DNA of 64,000 nucleotides from Planctomycetota bacterium (lineage in GTDB: Bacteria > Planctomycetota > UBA1135). Below the pieces are notes generated by a model that saw only the letters and a list, made by a program, of their open reading frames with translations, was not told the DNA's origin and ran no database searches. The stretch covers positions 1 through 64,000 of the forward strand of contig QQUA01000002.1 in assembly GCA_008501825.1 (NCBI GenBank), given 5' to 3'. Below, piece by piece: positions 42,163-50,482 of the stretch; positions within the stretch are counted from its first letter, which is position 1; each line of letters opens with the position of its first letter. The translations under genes and the position numbers were made by a program.

Positions 42163-43296
42163 TCATGAATCGCCTTTTAACCCTACTTCCTCAAGCAGCG
42201 GTGAAACGGAAATCGGCCCGCCCTCTTTGGCTGAACGGCGCACAGCCTCCATGACGCAAAAGCTTTCCACACCTTCTTCCAAACTCGGGGAACAAGGCTT
42301 TCCCTCCAACAAGGCAGTGGCGAAAGCTTCGGTATAGTTGGCAAACTCTCCATAATGCATGCCATGGACTTCGCTATTGAAATGCCAGTGGCGTAGAGCG
42401 TAAAGCGAATCTTCACATATTTCACTGCCGTCCGCTGCCGTGTAGCGATAGCGCATGTCGTGGTATTGCGCTTGACTGCTTCCCCGGCTGCCGTAGAGCA
42501 TGAGCTCGATGGCATTGCGAGCACTTGGCAATTCCTCCAAGCCATAATGCCCCAACACCCGCCCGAGCCGCCCATCCACGGCGCGTAAATTCACAGTGTA
42601 AATATCGACTCCCTGCAAACCAAAGTCTTGTCCCAAATGAGAGCAAAGCCCGAATGCATGGACTTCTTCCACCGAACCCAAATACCAGCGCACCAAATCG
42701 ATCGGATGAGACAGACCGAGAAATGCCCAATCAGTATCCCGCGCCGCCCACGGACTCTTTCGGTAGTACCAATCCATGCGGTGCATGTAATGGGCATCGG
42801 CCAGTTCCAATCGGCCCAGATCGCCACGCTCGAATGCCGCTCGCTGGCGTTGGAAGGGCTCGAAAAAGCGCGTGCTTTGGCCAACCAACAACCGACGGCC
42901 GGTACGCCGCCCGGCTGCCAATACCGCTGCAGCATCGGCCATCGAACTGACCAGTGGTTTGGTACAGATGACGTCTTTGCCCGCCTCAAAGGCACGGACA
43001 ATATGCTCGCCGTGCTCGGCGTCGGGAGTGTAAATCGCAACCACTTCCACTTCCGGTCGAGCCAGGAGTTGGTTTAGATCGGAGGTATAAAAGAGATCGG
43101 GTCGTTCCTTGCGACTGGCTTCCAACTTGGCCGGATCCAGATCGCAACCGGCTACCGCCCGAGCTCGGCTACATCGTTCCAGGCCGATTAAAAGAGTACG
43201 TCCCTCATGCAAACCGACTACGCCGACACCGACTTGTTTTTCCGCCGGCGGCGGGAAGGGTCGCCGGTGACCAGGAATCTCATCAAGAAAACCCAT
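42163..43296 (-). CDS. Gfo/Idh/MocA-family oxidoreductase
   Basis: 377 residues from ATG 43296, preceded by GGAGTGAG. The nucleotide-binding fold reads VGVGVVGLHEGRTLL, where the third Gly of the usual G-x-G-x-x-G is changed; IYTPDAEHGEHIVRAFEAG and TKPLVSSMADA follow, with the catalytic Lys in the CTKP motif. HYMHRMDWYYRKSPWAARDT is the substrate-side strand. No export signal is present, unlike the paralogue at 10414-11541. It is probably a cytosolic sugar or polyol dehydrogenase. Its start is 61 bases from the divergent zinc-ribbon gene. Confidence 0.85.
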   Translation of the reverse strand: MGFLDEIPGHRRPFPPPAEKQVGVGVVGLHEGRTLLIGLERCSRARAVAGCDLDPAKLEASRKERPDLFYTSDLNQLLARPEVEVVAIYTPDAEHGEHIVRAFEAGKDVICTKPLVSSMADAAAVLAAGRRTGRRLLVGQSTRFFEPFQRQRAAFERGDLGRLELADAHYMHRMDWYYRKSPWAARDTDWAFLGLSHPIDLVRWYLGSVEEVHAFGLCSHLGQDFGLQGVDIYTVNLRAVDGRLGRVLGHYGLEELPSARNAIELMLYGSRGSSQAQYHDMRYRYTAADGSEICEDSLYALRHWHFNSEVHGMHYGEFANYTEAFATALLEGKPCSPSLEEGVESFCVMEAVRRSAKEGGPISVSPLLEEVGLKGDS

Positions 43297-43357
43297 CGTC
43301 TCACTCCGGTGCGGTTGGGATTCCGAACGGTTTCCCTTAGCATACCCAGGAAGAATC

Positions 43358-44251
43358 ATGGGACTCTGGAAACGCCTTTTTGGAAGTAAACCCCAATCGA
43401 CTCCGGCTGCCGGCCGAAGCCTGGAGGACACTCGACAGTCAGGCTACTGGCAATGCCAGGGATGCGGATCCATTCATTTCAAGCAAGAAGGACTTGAAGT
43501 GCTAGCCGAACTACAAGATCTCGGCAATGAAGTCTCGGGGGGGTCAACTTGTTCGGAGTGCGGAACTCGACATCGCGTCGCCGAGATCGCTTCCGGAAAA
43601 TTTGACATGCAGGACTCCGACGAGCTAATCGCGAAAGCTCTGGCTGATCCGGGCAACGCGAGCTGGGATCGACAACGCAAGCAGTGGTCGTATCGAGGGA
43701 AGCCGCTTCGAGGTTCGACCGGCTTCGGTACTGAAAAACCCCGGCAATTGGACGTCTCTCGCAGCTCGGACGGTACTCCCTTATTCTTTACCGTTCACGT
43801 CGGCAAAGAAGCGGTGCTTCACCAAGATTTGGCCGTAGTGGATGAAATTACCGGCTCGGTTGCCGAGGAAGTCCGAAACCGAGGCGTGGTCGTCCCAAGC
43901 ATGCTGTTTTTCAGTGGCTTCGACCACGATTCGAGACCGATTTGGAAGATTCAGGAAATCCGAAGTTGGTGCAGGCTGGCCTTTGAAAGAGCTCCCCATC
44001 TTCTCACTCTGTTGACTGAACAAACGGTGGATCCGGTTTCATGGAGCTTGATCGAAACCGGAGAAGTCCAAGAAGATGGCGCAGGAAATTGCACCACTGC
44101 CATCGATCCGATGGAATGGCTTCAGTTACTTAAGGAATCCGCTTTGGCTTGCGGTGAATTCCTACGAGAACTAGGCATGCAGGAAGGGGACGATTGGGTA
44201 GAACAATGGTTCTTGAAACGTTGCTCCCACGTGAAAGAAAATACGCAATGA
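43358..44251 (+). CDS. Zinc-ribbon protein of unknown function
   Basis: 297 residues with an AGGAAGAA ribosome-binding site. After a short basic start (MGLWKRLFGSKPQ) it has CQGCGS near residue 33 and CSECGT near residue 65, a CxxC pair forming a zinc ribbon. The rest is a mixed alpha/beta domain with HVGKEAVLHQDLAVVDEITG and a helical end, unrecognised. Its stop overlaps the start of the methyltransferase gene (ATGA), so the two are coupled and could act together, for instance as target-recognition and catalytic parts. That is inference. Confidence 0.6.
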   Translation: MGLWKRLFGSKPQSTPAAGRSLEDTRQSGYWQCQGCGSIHFKQEGLEVLAELQDLGNEVSGGSTCSECGTRHRVAEIASGKFDMQDSDELIAKALADPGNASWDRQRKQWSYRGKPLRGSTGFGTEKPRQLDVSRSSDGTPLFFTVHVGKEAVLHQDLAVVDEITGSVAEEVRNRGVVVPSMLFFSGFDHDSRPIWKIQEIRSWCRLAFERAPHLLTLLTEQTVDPVSWSLIETGEVQEDGAGNCTTAIDPMEWLQLLKESALACGEFLRELGMQEGDDWVEQWFLKRCSHVKENTQ

Positions 44252-44883
44252 AGACTTCCTCGGAAGAAGAGACCCGGGCCATGTACGACCAAACGGCGGA
44301 AGGTTACGCCGAACTCATGGACTCGGAAATCCATTTGCCGATCTATGCCGAGACCTTGAAACGATTAAGTGAAAGCATCGACGATCTGCCCGGTTATTTG
44401 CTCGATACCTCTTGCGGCTCCGGACACATGCTGGCCATGTACCGAGAACGTTTTGACCGAGATCGGCCGCTGCTGGGCATCGATTTGTCTCCTCAAATGG
44501 TTGCCATCGCCCAATCCAAGCTTGGTCCTTCGGGGAAAGTAAGCCTTGGCGACATGAGGGATTTGAGCGCCTTGGAATCTGAATCCGCGGCGGCAGTGTT
44601 GAGTTATTTCGCCGTCCACCATCTCAACCCCGAAGAGGTGCAGGCAGTCTTGAAGGAATGGCACCGCGTCCTTGCCCTTGACGGGCGGTTGGTAGTCGCC
44701 GCCTGGGAGGGCACCGGAACCATTGACTATGGCGAATCCTCGAAGCTGATCGCCCTTCGCTATCAAAGCGACCAACTGCTTTCGTGGGCTCAGGCGGCCG
44801 GATACCGCATTCTTCGCTGCGTGACTGAGCCGGTGGAAGAAATGCCGATGGATGCCATTTATTTCGAAGCCGTCAAGGATTGA
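44248..44883 (+). CDS. Class I SAM-dependent methyltransferase
   Basis: 211 residues from the ATG overlapping the upstream stop. Motif I is LLDTSCGSGHML (SAM-binding D-x-x-C-G-x-G), motif II LLGIDLSPQMVAIAQ (acidic residue for the ribose), then GDMRDLSALESESAAAVLSY and a usual HHLNPEEVQAVLKEWHRVL. This is the UbiE/Methyltransf_25-like small-molecule type; the substrate is not evident. Its last 25 bases overlap the convergent S41 peptidase gene. Confidence 0.9.
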   Translation: MKTSSEEETRAMYDQTAEGYAELMDSEIHLPIYAETLKRLSESIDDLPGYLLDTSCGSGHMLAMYRERFDRDRPLLGIDLSPQMVAIAQSKLGPSGKVSLGDMRDLSALESESAAAVLSYFAVHHLNPEEVQAVLKEWHRVLALDGRLVVAAWEGTGTIDYGESSKLIALRYQSDQLLSWAQAAGYRILRCVTEPVEEMPMDAIYFEAVKD

Positions 44884-46181
44884 CCCTCCGCTAAAGCAAG
44901 CAAAGCTTCAAGGTCCGTGGCGGGAGCGCCAAGCAATTCCAGAGCTTTGGCGAATCGAGCACGCCTCACCTGCTCGAAAGCTTGTTCATAACCAAGCCGG
45001 CGGACGTCCTTAAGAGTCAAAGGCAAAAAGTGGTCAAGCTCGATGCCCACTTCTTGAAACGGCTTCACCCCCGGTTCCACCATGGGCCAAGCGCTAAACT
45101 TCACGATCGAGCCGTCAGGTCCTTCCGAAGTGTGAACCGCGGCCTCGGCTCCAATCGTGCGGCCACCGACCACAGTAGCTCGACCGGCATCTCGCAAAAT
45201 TCGGGCAGCCCATTCACCGCCGCTGGCACTACGCTCATCGACCAAGGCCACGACTTTACCCTTGTAACGAGGAGTTCGCGGTCGAATCACCCGCCTTTTG
45301 CCGCCGGCGTTGCCCCACCGATAACTTTGACTGCGTTTAAGAAAATTCCCTAGGAAAGGATCGGAAGCCGCAACCAAACCACCCCCGTTCCCTTGAAGAT
45401 CGAGGATCAACCCGTCGGTATCGCCCAATTCCTTCAAGGCGGCTCGCAACATAGTCGTCATCTTTCCGTCAGGCCCTAAGGTGGCGATTTCCGGATCAAA
45501 GGTCTTCACTGCCAAATAACCGACGTTTCCCACTCGTCCCTTCACCAGCCAATCGCTTCCGAAGTGCTTCTTCGGCGGCGGCAAGTTCGATTTATCCGGC
45601 CGCCGCAACTTATGGTCGGTTTCAGTGCCGTCCGGCCAGCGCAAACGAAGTTCGCAGGAGCTGCCGACCGGCCCAGCAGCGAGGATTTCGGCGGTTCCTA
45701 CGGCAATGACGCCCTGAATGGAAATGATCTCCGGATAAGCTTTAGGATCTTCCGCATAAGCCGGAGGAAGTTTGAGTTGGCTTCCTTCCGGCCAAGCAAT
45801 CACTACGGGACGACGTTCGATCATCCGGGTTTCGACTTCGGGAACCGACCAACGGCCTTCGATCGTGTCCATCGCCGGTATGAAGGAAAGGTGCGGATCG
45901 GGGAGCGCCGTAAGCAGGCGAGCCAACTCCCAGGCGAATTCATCCGGATCGGCGGCAGCCAAAGCCAACGGCCGGTGTTCCGCCCGCTCTGCCTCCCAAT
46001 CGACGCCGTACAGCTCGAAATAGGGATAATCGTCCCGCAAACGCTGCCAATGGGTATCGAAGGTTTCGGCGAACAAGGCCTTCGAATCTCCACTTGCCTG
46101 GGAAGGCAATTCAGCGGAAATGGCAGCCCAGACACTCATGGCAGCGCCCAGGGCGAAGATTCGACGGTAGTTCAACTTCAT
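44859..46181 (-). CDS. S41-family (C-terminal processing) peptidase, exported
   Basis: 440 residues with a signal peptide (1-23, ending SAE). The family layout is visible: N-terminal helical part, a PDZ-like stretch (AYPEIISIQGVIAVGTAEILAA, then GPVGSS), and the core with YLAVKTF, GLILDLQGNGGGL, VDERSASGGEWAARIL (catalytic Ser in SASGG, about 318-322) and VVGGRTIGAEA. The lysine of CtpA-type serine/lysine dyads, found in T-x-G-K, is Ala345 here, so the mechanism must resemble other S41 subfamilies or activity is lost. It is divergent from the GH95 gene with 139 bases between the starts. Confidence 0.85.
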   Translation of the reverse strand: MKLNYRRIFALGAAMSVWAAISAELPSQASGDSKALFAETFDTHWQRLRDDYPYFELYGVDWEAERAEHRPLALAAADPDEFAWELARLLTALPDPHLSFIPAMDTIEGRWSVPEVETRMIERRPVVIAWPEGSQLKLPPAYAEDPKAYPEIISIQGVIAVGTAEILAAGPVGSSCELRLRWPDGTETDHKLRRPDKSNLPPPKKHFGSDWLVKGRVGNVGYLAVKTFDPEIATLGPDGKMTTMLRAALKELGDTDGLILDLQGNGGGLVAASDPFLGNFLKRSQSYRWGNAGGKRRVIRPRTPRYKGKVVALVDERSASGGEWAARILRDAGRATVVGGRTIGAEAAVHTSEGPDGSIVKFSAWPMVEPGVKPFQEVGIELDHFLPLTLKDVRRLGYEQAFEQVRRARFAKALELLGAPATDLEALLALAEGQSLTASK

Positions 46182-46301
46182 TGGGGCGTTTTGGATTCCG
46201 CTCGCATTTCCGAACGGCCTTACCGCTCTCTATATTCACCGAAGAACTCAGGTTGGACAAAACTTTCCTAGTTTCCCTAGAAAGCGATGCCATGCTTGGG
46301 A

Positions 46302-46320
46302 CCACAAGGAGGGATCCCCG
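46302..46320 (+). promoter_or_regulatory. Strong ribosome-binding site of the GH95 gene
   Basis: AAGGAGGGAT lies about nine bases before ATG 46321 and fixes this start. It is the clearest Shine-Dalgarno site in the window. Confidence 0.6.
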
Positions 46321-48651
46321 ATGCCGTCGACTCTGCTTGCTGCCGCCCTTGCCTTTTGGCCGACCCCACCCGGACTCAATTGCCAGGGGCCTCCATCGCC
46401 CGAATATGATTTGGAGTTCGACACTCCGGTCACGGTTTGGGACGAAGCCCTCCCCTTGGGTAACGGCCTATTCGGCGCCTTGGTTTGGGGCGACGGGCAT
46501 CCGCTTCGAATTTCCCTGGATCGGACCGATCTTTGGGACTTACGACCGGTGCCGCAGTTTCAAACCGAAGAATATTCCTATGCCACCATGCTGGACTGGG
46601 TCCGAACCGGACGATTGCAAGATTTGCACCGCCTGTTCGACGACCCTTATGGCAACGCCGGCCCGACCAAAATTCCCGCCGGTCGAATCGAATTGCACCT
46701 CGGCGAACAAGCGGCTTTTGAAAGGACGTCCTTGAGCCTGGCCGAAGGAATCGCCGAGGTGAAGTTTCGAAACGGCTCCAGTGCCCGGGTCTGGATTCAC
46801 GCGACGCGACCGCTGGGCAAAATCGTGATTCAGGGTGCCTTGGACGTTCAGCCAGCCTTATTGGCACCGAAATTCGGTGGTCCGGTACACGATCCGGCCG
46901 CTCCGGGAAAAATCAGTCCTGGCGATTTGGCCTCCTTAGGCTATCCGCCGCCGGAAGAACACTCCGGCGAAAATTGGACCGGCTATTTGCAGCAAGGTTG
47001 GAACGACTTTCGTTTCGCTGTCGCATTGACTTGGCGGAAAAGTGAGAAAGATTGGATGGCCTTTTGGTCGATTGCCACGTCCAAAGAATCCTCGAAGCCA
47101 TTGGAAACGGCGCTCAACCGATGTCGCGCCGCTTTAAAAGAAGACGATGAAGTCTTGGTATCCGATCATCGAGGGTGGTGGCAAGATTATTGGTCTCGCT
47201 CGGGAATTCGGGTTCCCGATCCGGTTTTGCAACGGCAGTGGTATTTGGAAACCTATAAGTTCGGCGCCGCCGCACGGCAAGACACTCCGCCAATTACGCT
47301 GCAAGGGCCTTGGACCGCCGACAATGGCAAAATTCCGCCTTGGAAAGGCGACTACCATCACGATCTCAATACCGAACTCAGTTATTGGCCCTGTTATTCC
47401 GGTAACCGCCTTGAAGGTGGATTGGGCTTCCTGAATTGGTTGTGGGAAACAAGAGGGGCTGCCCGCAGGTGGACCCAGCGATTTTTCGATCGGCCCGGAT
47501 TGGCCGTGCCAATGACCACCGATTTGAATGGAGAACAAATCGGCGGCTGGCATCAATACACCCATTCGGCTACCACCTCAGCTTGGCTGGCCCATCATTT
47601 CTACTTGCATTGGCGCTATTCCGGCGACCGCGAATTCTTACAAGAACGAGCTTGGCCGTACTTGCGGGAAGTCGCTGTCTTCCTGGAGGCGATTTCCGTA
47701 AGCAAGGAAGGAGATTTCCGATCGTTGGAACTCAGTTCGTCTCCTGAAATCCACGACAATCGCCTGGAAGCCTGGTTCCCAAGCATTACCAATTACGACT
47801 TGGCTCTCATGCGCTGGCTATTCGGCGCTACCGCCGAGTTGGCGGAAGAGCTCGGCGAAAACAAACAGGCAAAGCATTGGCGCAAGGTGCAGGCGGAGTT
47901 GCCGGAACTGGCCTTGGATTCGGAAGACGGCCGCTTGCTGGTCGCCAAAGGGCATCCCTTGGAAATCTCGCACCGACACTTCAGCCACCTAATGGCCATT
48001 CATCCCTTGGGTTTGATTCAATGGGAAGGAGGTGAAGCCGCTCGCCGGACCATGCTTGCGGCGTTGGAGGAAATGGAACGCTTAGGCACCGGCCTTTGGA
48101 CCGGATACAGCTTCGCCTGGCAAGCTTGCTTTGCGGCCAGAGCCCGGGATGGAGAACGAGCGGCCAAGGCCCTGACTTTGTTCGCCACCGCCTTCTGTTT
48201 GCGCAATAGCTTCCACTGCAATGGAGATCAAAGCAGCAAAGGCTATTCAAGATTTCGTTACCGACCGTTCACTCTAGAAGGCAACTTTGCCTTTGCTGCG
48301 GCCTTGCAGGAAATGCTACTGCAAAGCCACGGAGGCCTTATTCGGCTTTTTCCAGCCCTTCCAAGCGATTGGGAGGATGTCTCTTTCGATCGCTTGCGGG
48401 CTGAAGGCGCTTTTTTGATCAGTGCAAGATTCGCCGCAGGGACGGTTCGCCGAGTTGAAATCGTTTCCGAAAAAGGTGGCGAGTGCCGGATTCAGAATCC
48501 CTGGCCGAACGCGGAATTGTCTGTGCAAGGCATGCGATTGAAAGACATGAAGCGGACCGAGGAGGAGTTGCGCTTTCCAACTTCACCTGGGCAAGAAGTG
48601 GTATTGGAGTTGGACCCATCGTTCGGGCAAGAAGATTCAGGGGATCGATAA
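46321..48651 (+). CDS. GH95-type glycoside hydrolase (alpha-L-fucosidase/galactosidase type)
   Basis: 776 residues with a hydrophobic start (1-20) as signal. The GH95 order is seen: an N-terminal beta-sandwich with WDEALPLGNGLFGALVWGDG, LRISLDRTDLWDLR and linking helices, then a six-hairpin catalytic barrel with WKGDYHHDLNTELSYWPCYS, the typical family motif W-x-x-x-Y-H-x-x-x-N-x-x-x-x-Y-W, and GEQIGGWHQYTHSATTSAWL. The C-terminal beta domain ends the protein. GH95 enzymes remove terminal alpha-1,2-fucose or galactose. It is a single gene, not adjacent to the other hydrolases of the window. Confidence 0.85.
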   Translation: MPSTLLAAALAFWPTPPGLNCQGPPSPEYDLEFDTPVTVWDEALPLGNGLFGALVWGDGHPLRISLDRTDLWDLRPVPQFQTEEYSYATMLDWVRTGRLQDLHRLFDDPYGNAGPTKIPAGRIELHLGEQAAFERTSLSLAEGIAEVKFRNGSSARVWIHATRPLGKIVIQGALDVQPALLAPKFGGPVHDPAAPGKISPGDLASLGYPPPEEHSGENWTGYLQQGWNDFRFAVALTWRKSEKDWMAFWSIATSKESSKPLETALNRCRAALKEDDEVLVSDHRGWWQDYWSRSGIRVPDPVLQRQWYLETYKFGAAARQDTPPITLQGPWTADNGKIPPWKGDYHHDLNTELSYWPCYSGNRLEGGLGFLNWLWETRGAARRWTQRFFDRPGLAVPMTTDLNGEQIGGWHQYTHSATTSAWLAHHFYLHWRYSGDREFLQERAWPYLREVAVFLEAISVSKEGDFRSLELSSSPEIHDNRLEAWFPSITNYDLALMRWLFGATAELAEELGENKQAKHWRKVQAELPELALDSEDGRLLVAKGHPLEISHRHFSHLMAIHPLGLIQWEGGEAARRTMLAALEEMERLGTGLWTGYSFAWQACFAARARDGERAAKALTLFATAFCLRNSFHCNGDQSSKGYSRFRYRPFTLEGNFAFAAALQEMLLQSHGGLIRLFPALPSDWEDVSFDRLRAEGAFLISARFAAGTVRRVEIVSEKGGECRIQNPWPNAELSVQGMRLKDMKRTEEELRFPTSPGQEVVLELDPSFGQEDSGDR

Positions 48652-48688
48652 TCGCACATTACCGAACATTGCTCAGATCCTTGGATGT

Positions 48689-49510
48689 TCACTCTCCTGA
48701 AGCGGAAGTATTCGAGGGCCACAAGGCTCCACTCGGATTTTGGCTCCCATAAAATCGAACCTGCAATGCAAAAATGCCTTGCAAGAGAAGAAAGCTAGGC
48801 ACACTGAACCAACCTGGGTGCCAATAATCAATCCAAGTCATCCCATTAGAACGCCACATTCCACATTTAACATCGGGATTGGCGTGATGATGGTCGAGCA
48901 GCCCTGAACTCTCCCTCCCCGCCTTGGAGCGAAGAATGTCATAGGTTCCGCAACAGAACACCACGTCAGGAGCAAGCAAGTGGATTTGTTGTTGTATAAG
49001 ATCAAAATTGGTCTTTCCATTTCCACTCGGGGCTTCTCCAAGGTGTTGTTGAATATCGCCACCATCGGATGTCGTCGCACCCCCATATTTTTTCAGATTC
49101 ACGAATGCGCAGCGACCGAGAATTTTCCAGATCTCTCCCCTGTCCTTAGGAAGTTCTTCCATCGGAGGTTTCGTACTGTCAAAATTGTGCAGTGCCCGCG
49201 CCCAGAGAAATAAGTTTTTCCAAGTTCGAGGAATGGATGAACCTGGGCCCTTGACGAATGCATCCCGGACAACCGAGCTCAACGTCCAGTTCTCAGCAAG
49301 CGGCGTTCCACGAAAGATGTCGTCAGGCCACCGATTCGGCTCTGCATCCTTGTCATAGGCTTCCTTCAGCAAGAAAAGGACCCGGAGCTTGGCCGCCTCC
49401 CACTCATCCCAATCAAAAGGGCCATCCGCAATAAACCGGCCAGTTCCGGAAAGGCGGTCTCCTGCCCAATCCACCATCAATTTCTTGTGTTCGTCTCGGT
49501 TGCTCAACAC
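48689..49510 (-). CDS. Hypothetical protein, possibly uracil-DNA-glycosylase-like fold
   Basis: 273 residues from GTG 49510. A Rossmann-type arrangement of strands and helices can be followed: LRVLFLLKEAYD, a middle helix with WKNLFLWARALHNF, KILGRCAFVNLKKYGG, then LLAPDVVFCCGTYDILRS and a final MTWIDYWHPG. In uracil-DNA glycosylase relatives a first strand with G-x-x-P, an aliphatic PDVVxxxG strand and an H-P-[SG] end occur in this order. The catalytic motif of the first strand is not conserved here. The family is therefore only tentative. Confidence 0.5.
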   Translation of the reverse strand: MLSNRDEHKKLMVDWAGDRLSGTGRFIADGPFDWDEWEAAKLRVLFLLKEAYDKDAEPNRWPDDIFRGTPLAENWTLSSVVRDAFVKGPGSSIPRTWKNLFLWARALHNFDSTKPPMEELPKDRGEIWKILGRCAFVNLKKYGGATTSDGGDIQQHLGEAPSGNGKTNFDLIQQQIHLLAPDVVFCCGTYDILRSKAGRESSGLLDHHHANPDVKCGMWRSNGMTWIDYWHPGWFSVPSFLLLQGIFALQVRFYGSQNPSGALWPSNTSASGE

Positions 49511-49549
49511 AGCCCTCGCTGGTCAATTCCACGGGATGGAACCAGGTTC

Positions 49550-50260
49550 CTATCTACCATACGTCACCCCGGGATAGAGCGCGCTGATGGCGATCACAAA
49601 AACCGGATCGAAGACCTCATCGAAGAGTTTCCAGGCCAGGAAAATGCCGATCCACATCACTCCGGGTTGCATGGCGAGAAAATCTTGCCATCTCTCCACC
49701 GACGGTCCGGGAAAGCCGGAAAGAAGTGCCGAGTGGCCGTCCAACGGTGGAATCGGTAATAGATTGAACACGAAAAGAAGCAAGTTGAGGGCGAACACCG
49801 CCCCCAGAACCGAGGCGACCGGTTGCCAGAAACTGGCTGCGCCGGCGGTCACTGCAGTGACATCGGCGAAACCGATGGTATCTGGGGCATAGAAGACTCC
49901 GCCGATGACGCCGAGGTTGATGAACAAGGCAGCCAACAGGATCAGAAACAGGTTGGCACCTGGACCGGCCAGAGCCATCCAGCCGGCACGCTTTGGATGC
50001 CGGCGCGCCCATTCTCGGTTGTAGGGCACGCTGGCGAAACCGATCGGCCAGCCGGAAGCCAAGACCGACATCACTGGCAGAATGACCATGCCAAAGGGCG
50101 AACGCCGAATGTGCGGCATCGGGTTCAGCGTCACCTGCCCACCTTCGTAAGCAGTGCGGTCGCCACCCCGTAACGCCGCCCAAGCATGGGCCGCTTCATG
50201 CAAAACGGTCGAGACCAGAAAGACTCCGTAGAGCAAAAAGCCTTGGACAAGATCGGGCAT
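49550..50260 (-). CDS. M50-family site-2-protease-like metalloprotease
   Basis: 236 residues with about five membrane helices. HEAAH (His21, Glu22, His25) within the first membrane helix is the zinc site and NLLPIPPLDGHSAL (about 171-184) the third-ligand motif N-x-x-P-x-P-P-L-D-G. The short form, with only these motifs and no PDZ domain, is common in stand-alone intramembrane proteases (Rip/YwhC-like). It probably cleaves within membrane helices; substrates are unknown. It is the next gene after the UDG-like one on the same strand (39 bases). Confidence 0.88.
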   Translation of the reverse strand: MPDLVQGFLLYGVFLVSTVLHEAAHAWAALRGGDRTAYEGGQVTLNPMPHIRRSPFGMVILPVMSVLASGWPIGFASVPYNREWARRHPKRAGWMALAGPGANLFLILLAALFINLGVIGGVFYAPDTIGFADVTAVTAGAASFWQPVASVLGAVFALNLLLFVFNLLPIPPLDGHSALLSGFPGPSVERWQDFLAMQPGVMWIGIFLAWKLFDEVFDPVFVIAISALYPGVTYGR

Positions 50261-50482
50261 GGTTCAGGATTGGATGAGATGGACTGGAAAGAGTGCTGGA
50301 TGATCAATGGCCTGGCGACCTAGTTCGAGTTCCGGGATTCGTTTCCCAGGAATACTCCGCGGGACGGACGCACGAGGCTCTCCCAGATATTAGCCTCGAC
50401 CCTCTCTGATGCATAGCCAAGGAATCTCGATAATCTCCTATCGACAGAGAAAATCTCACCATCTGGAAATCAATCCCAGAAT

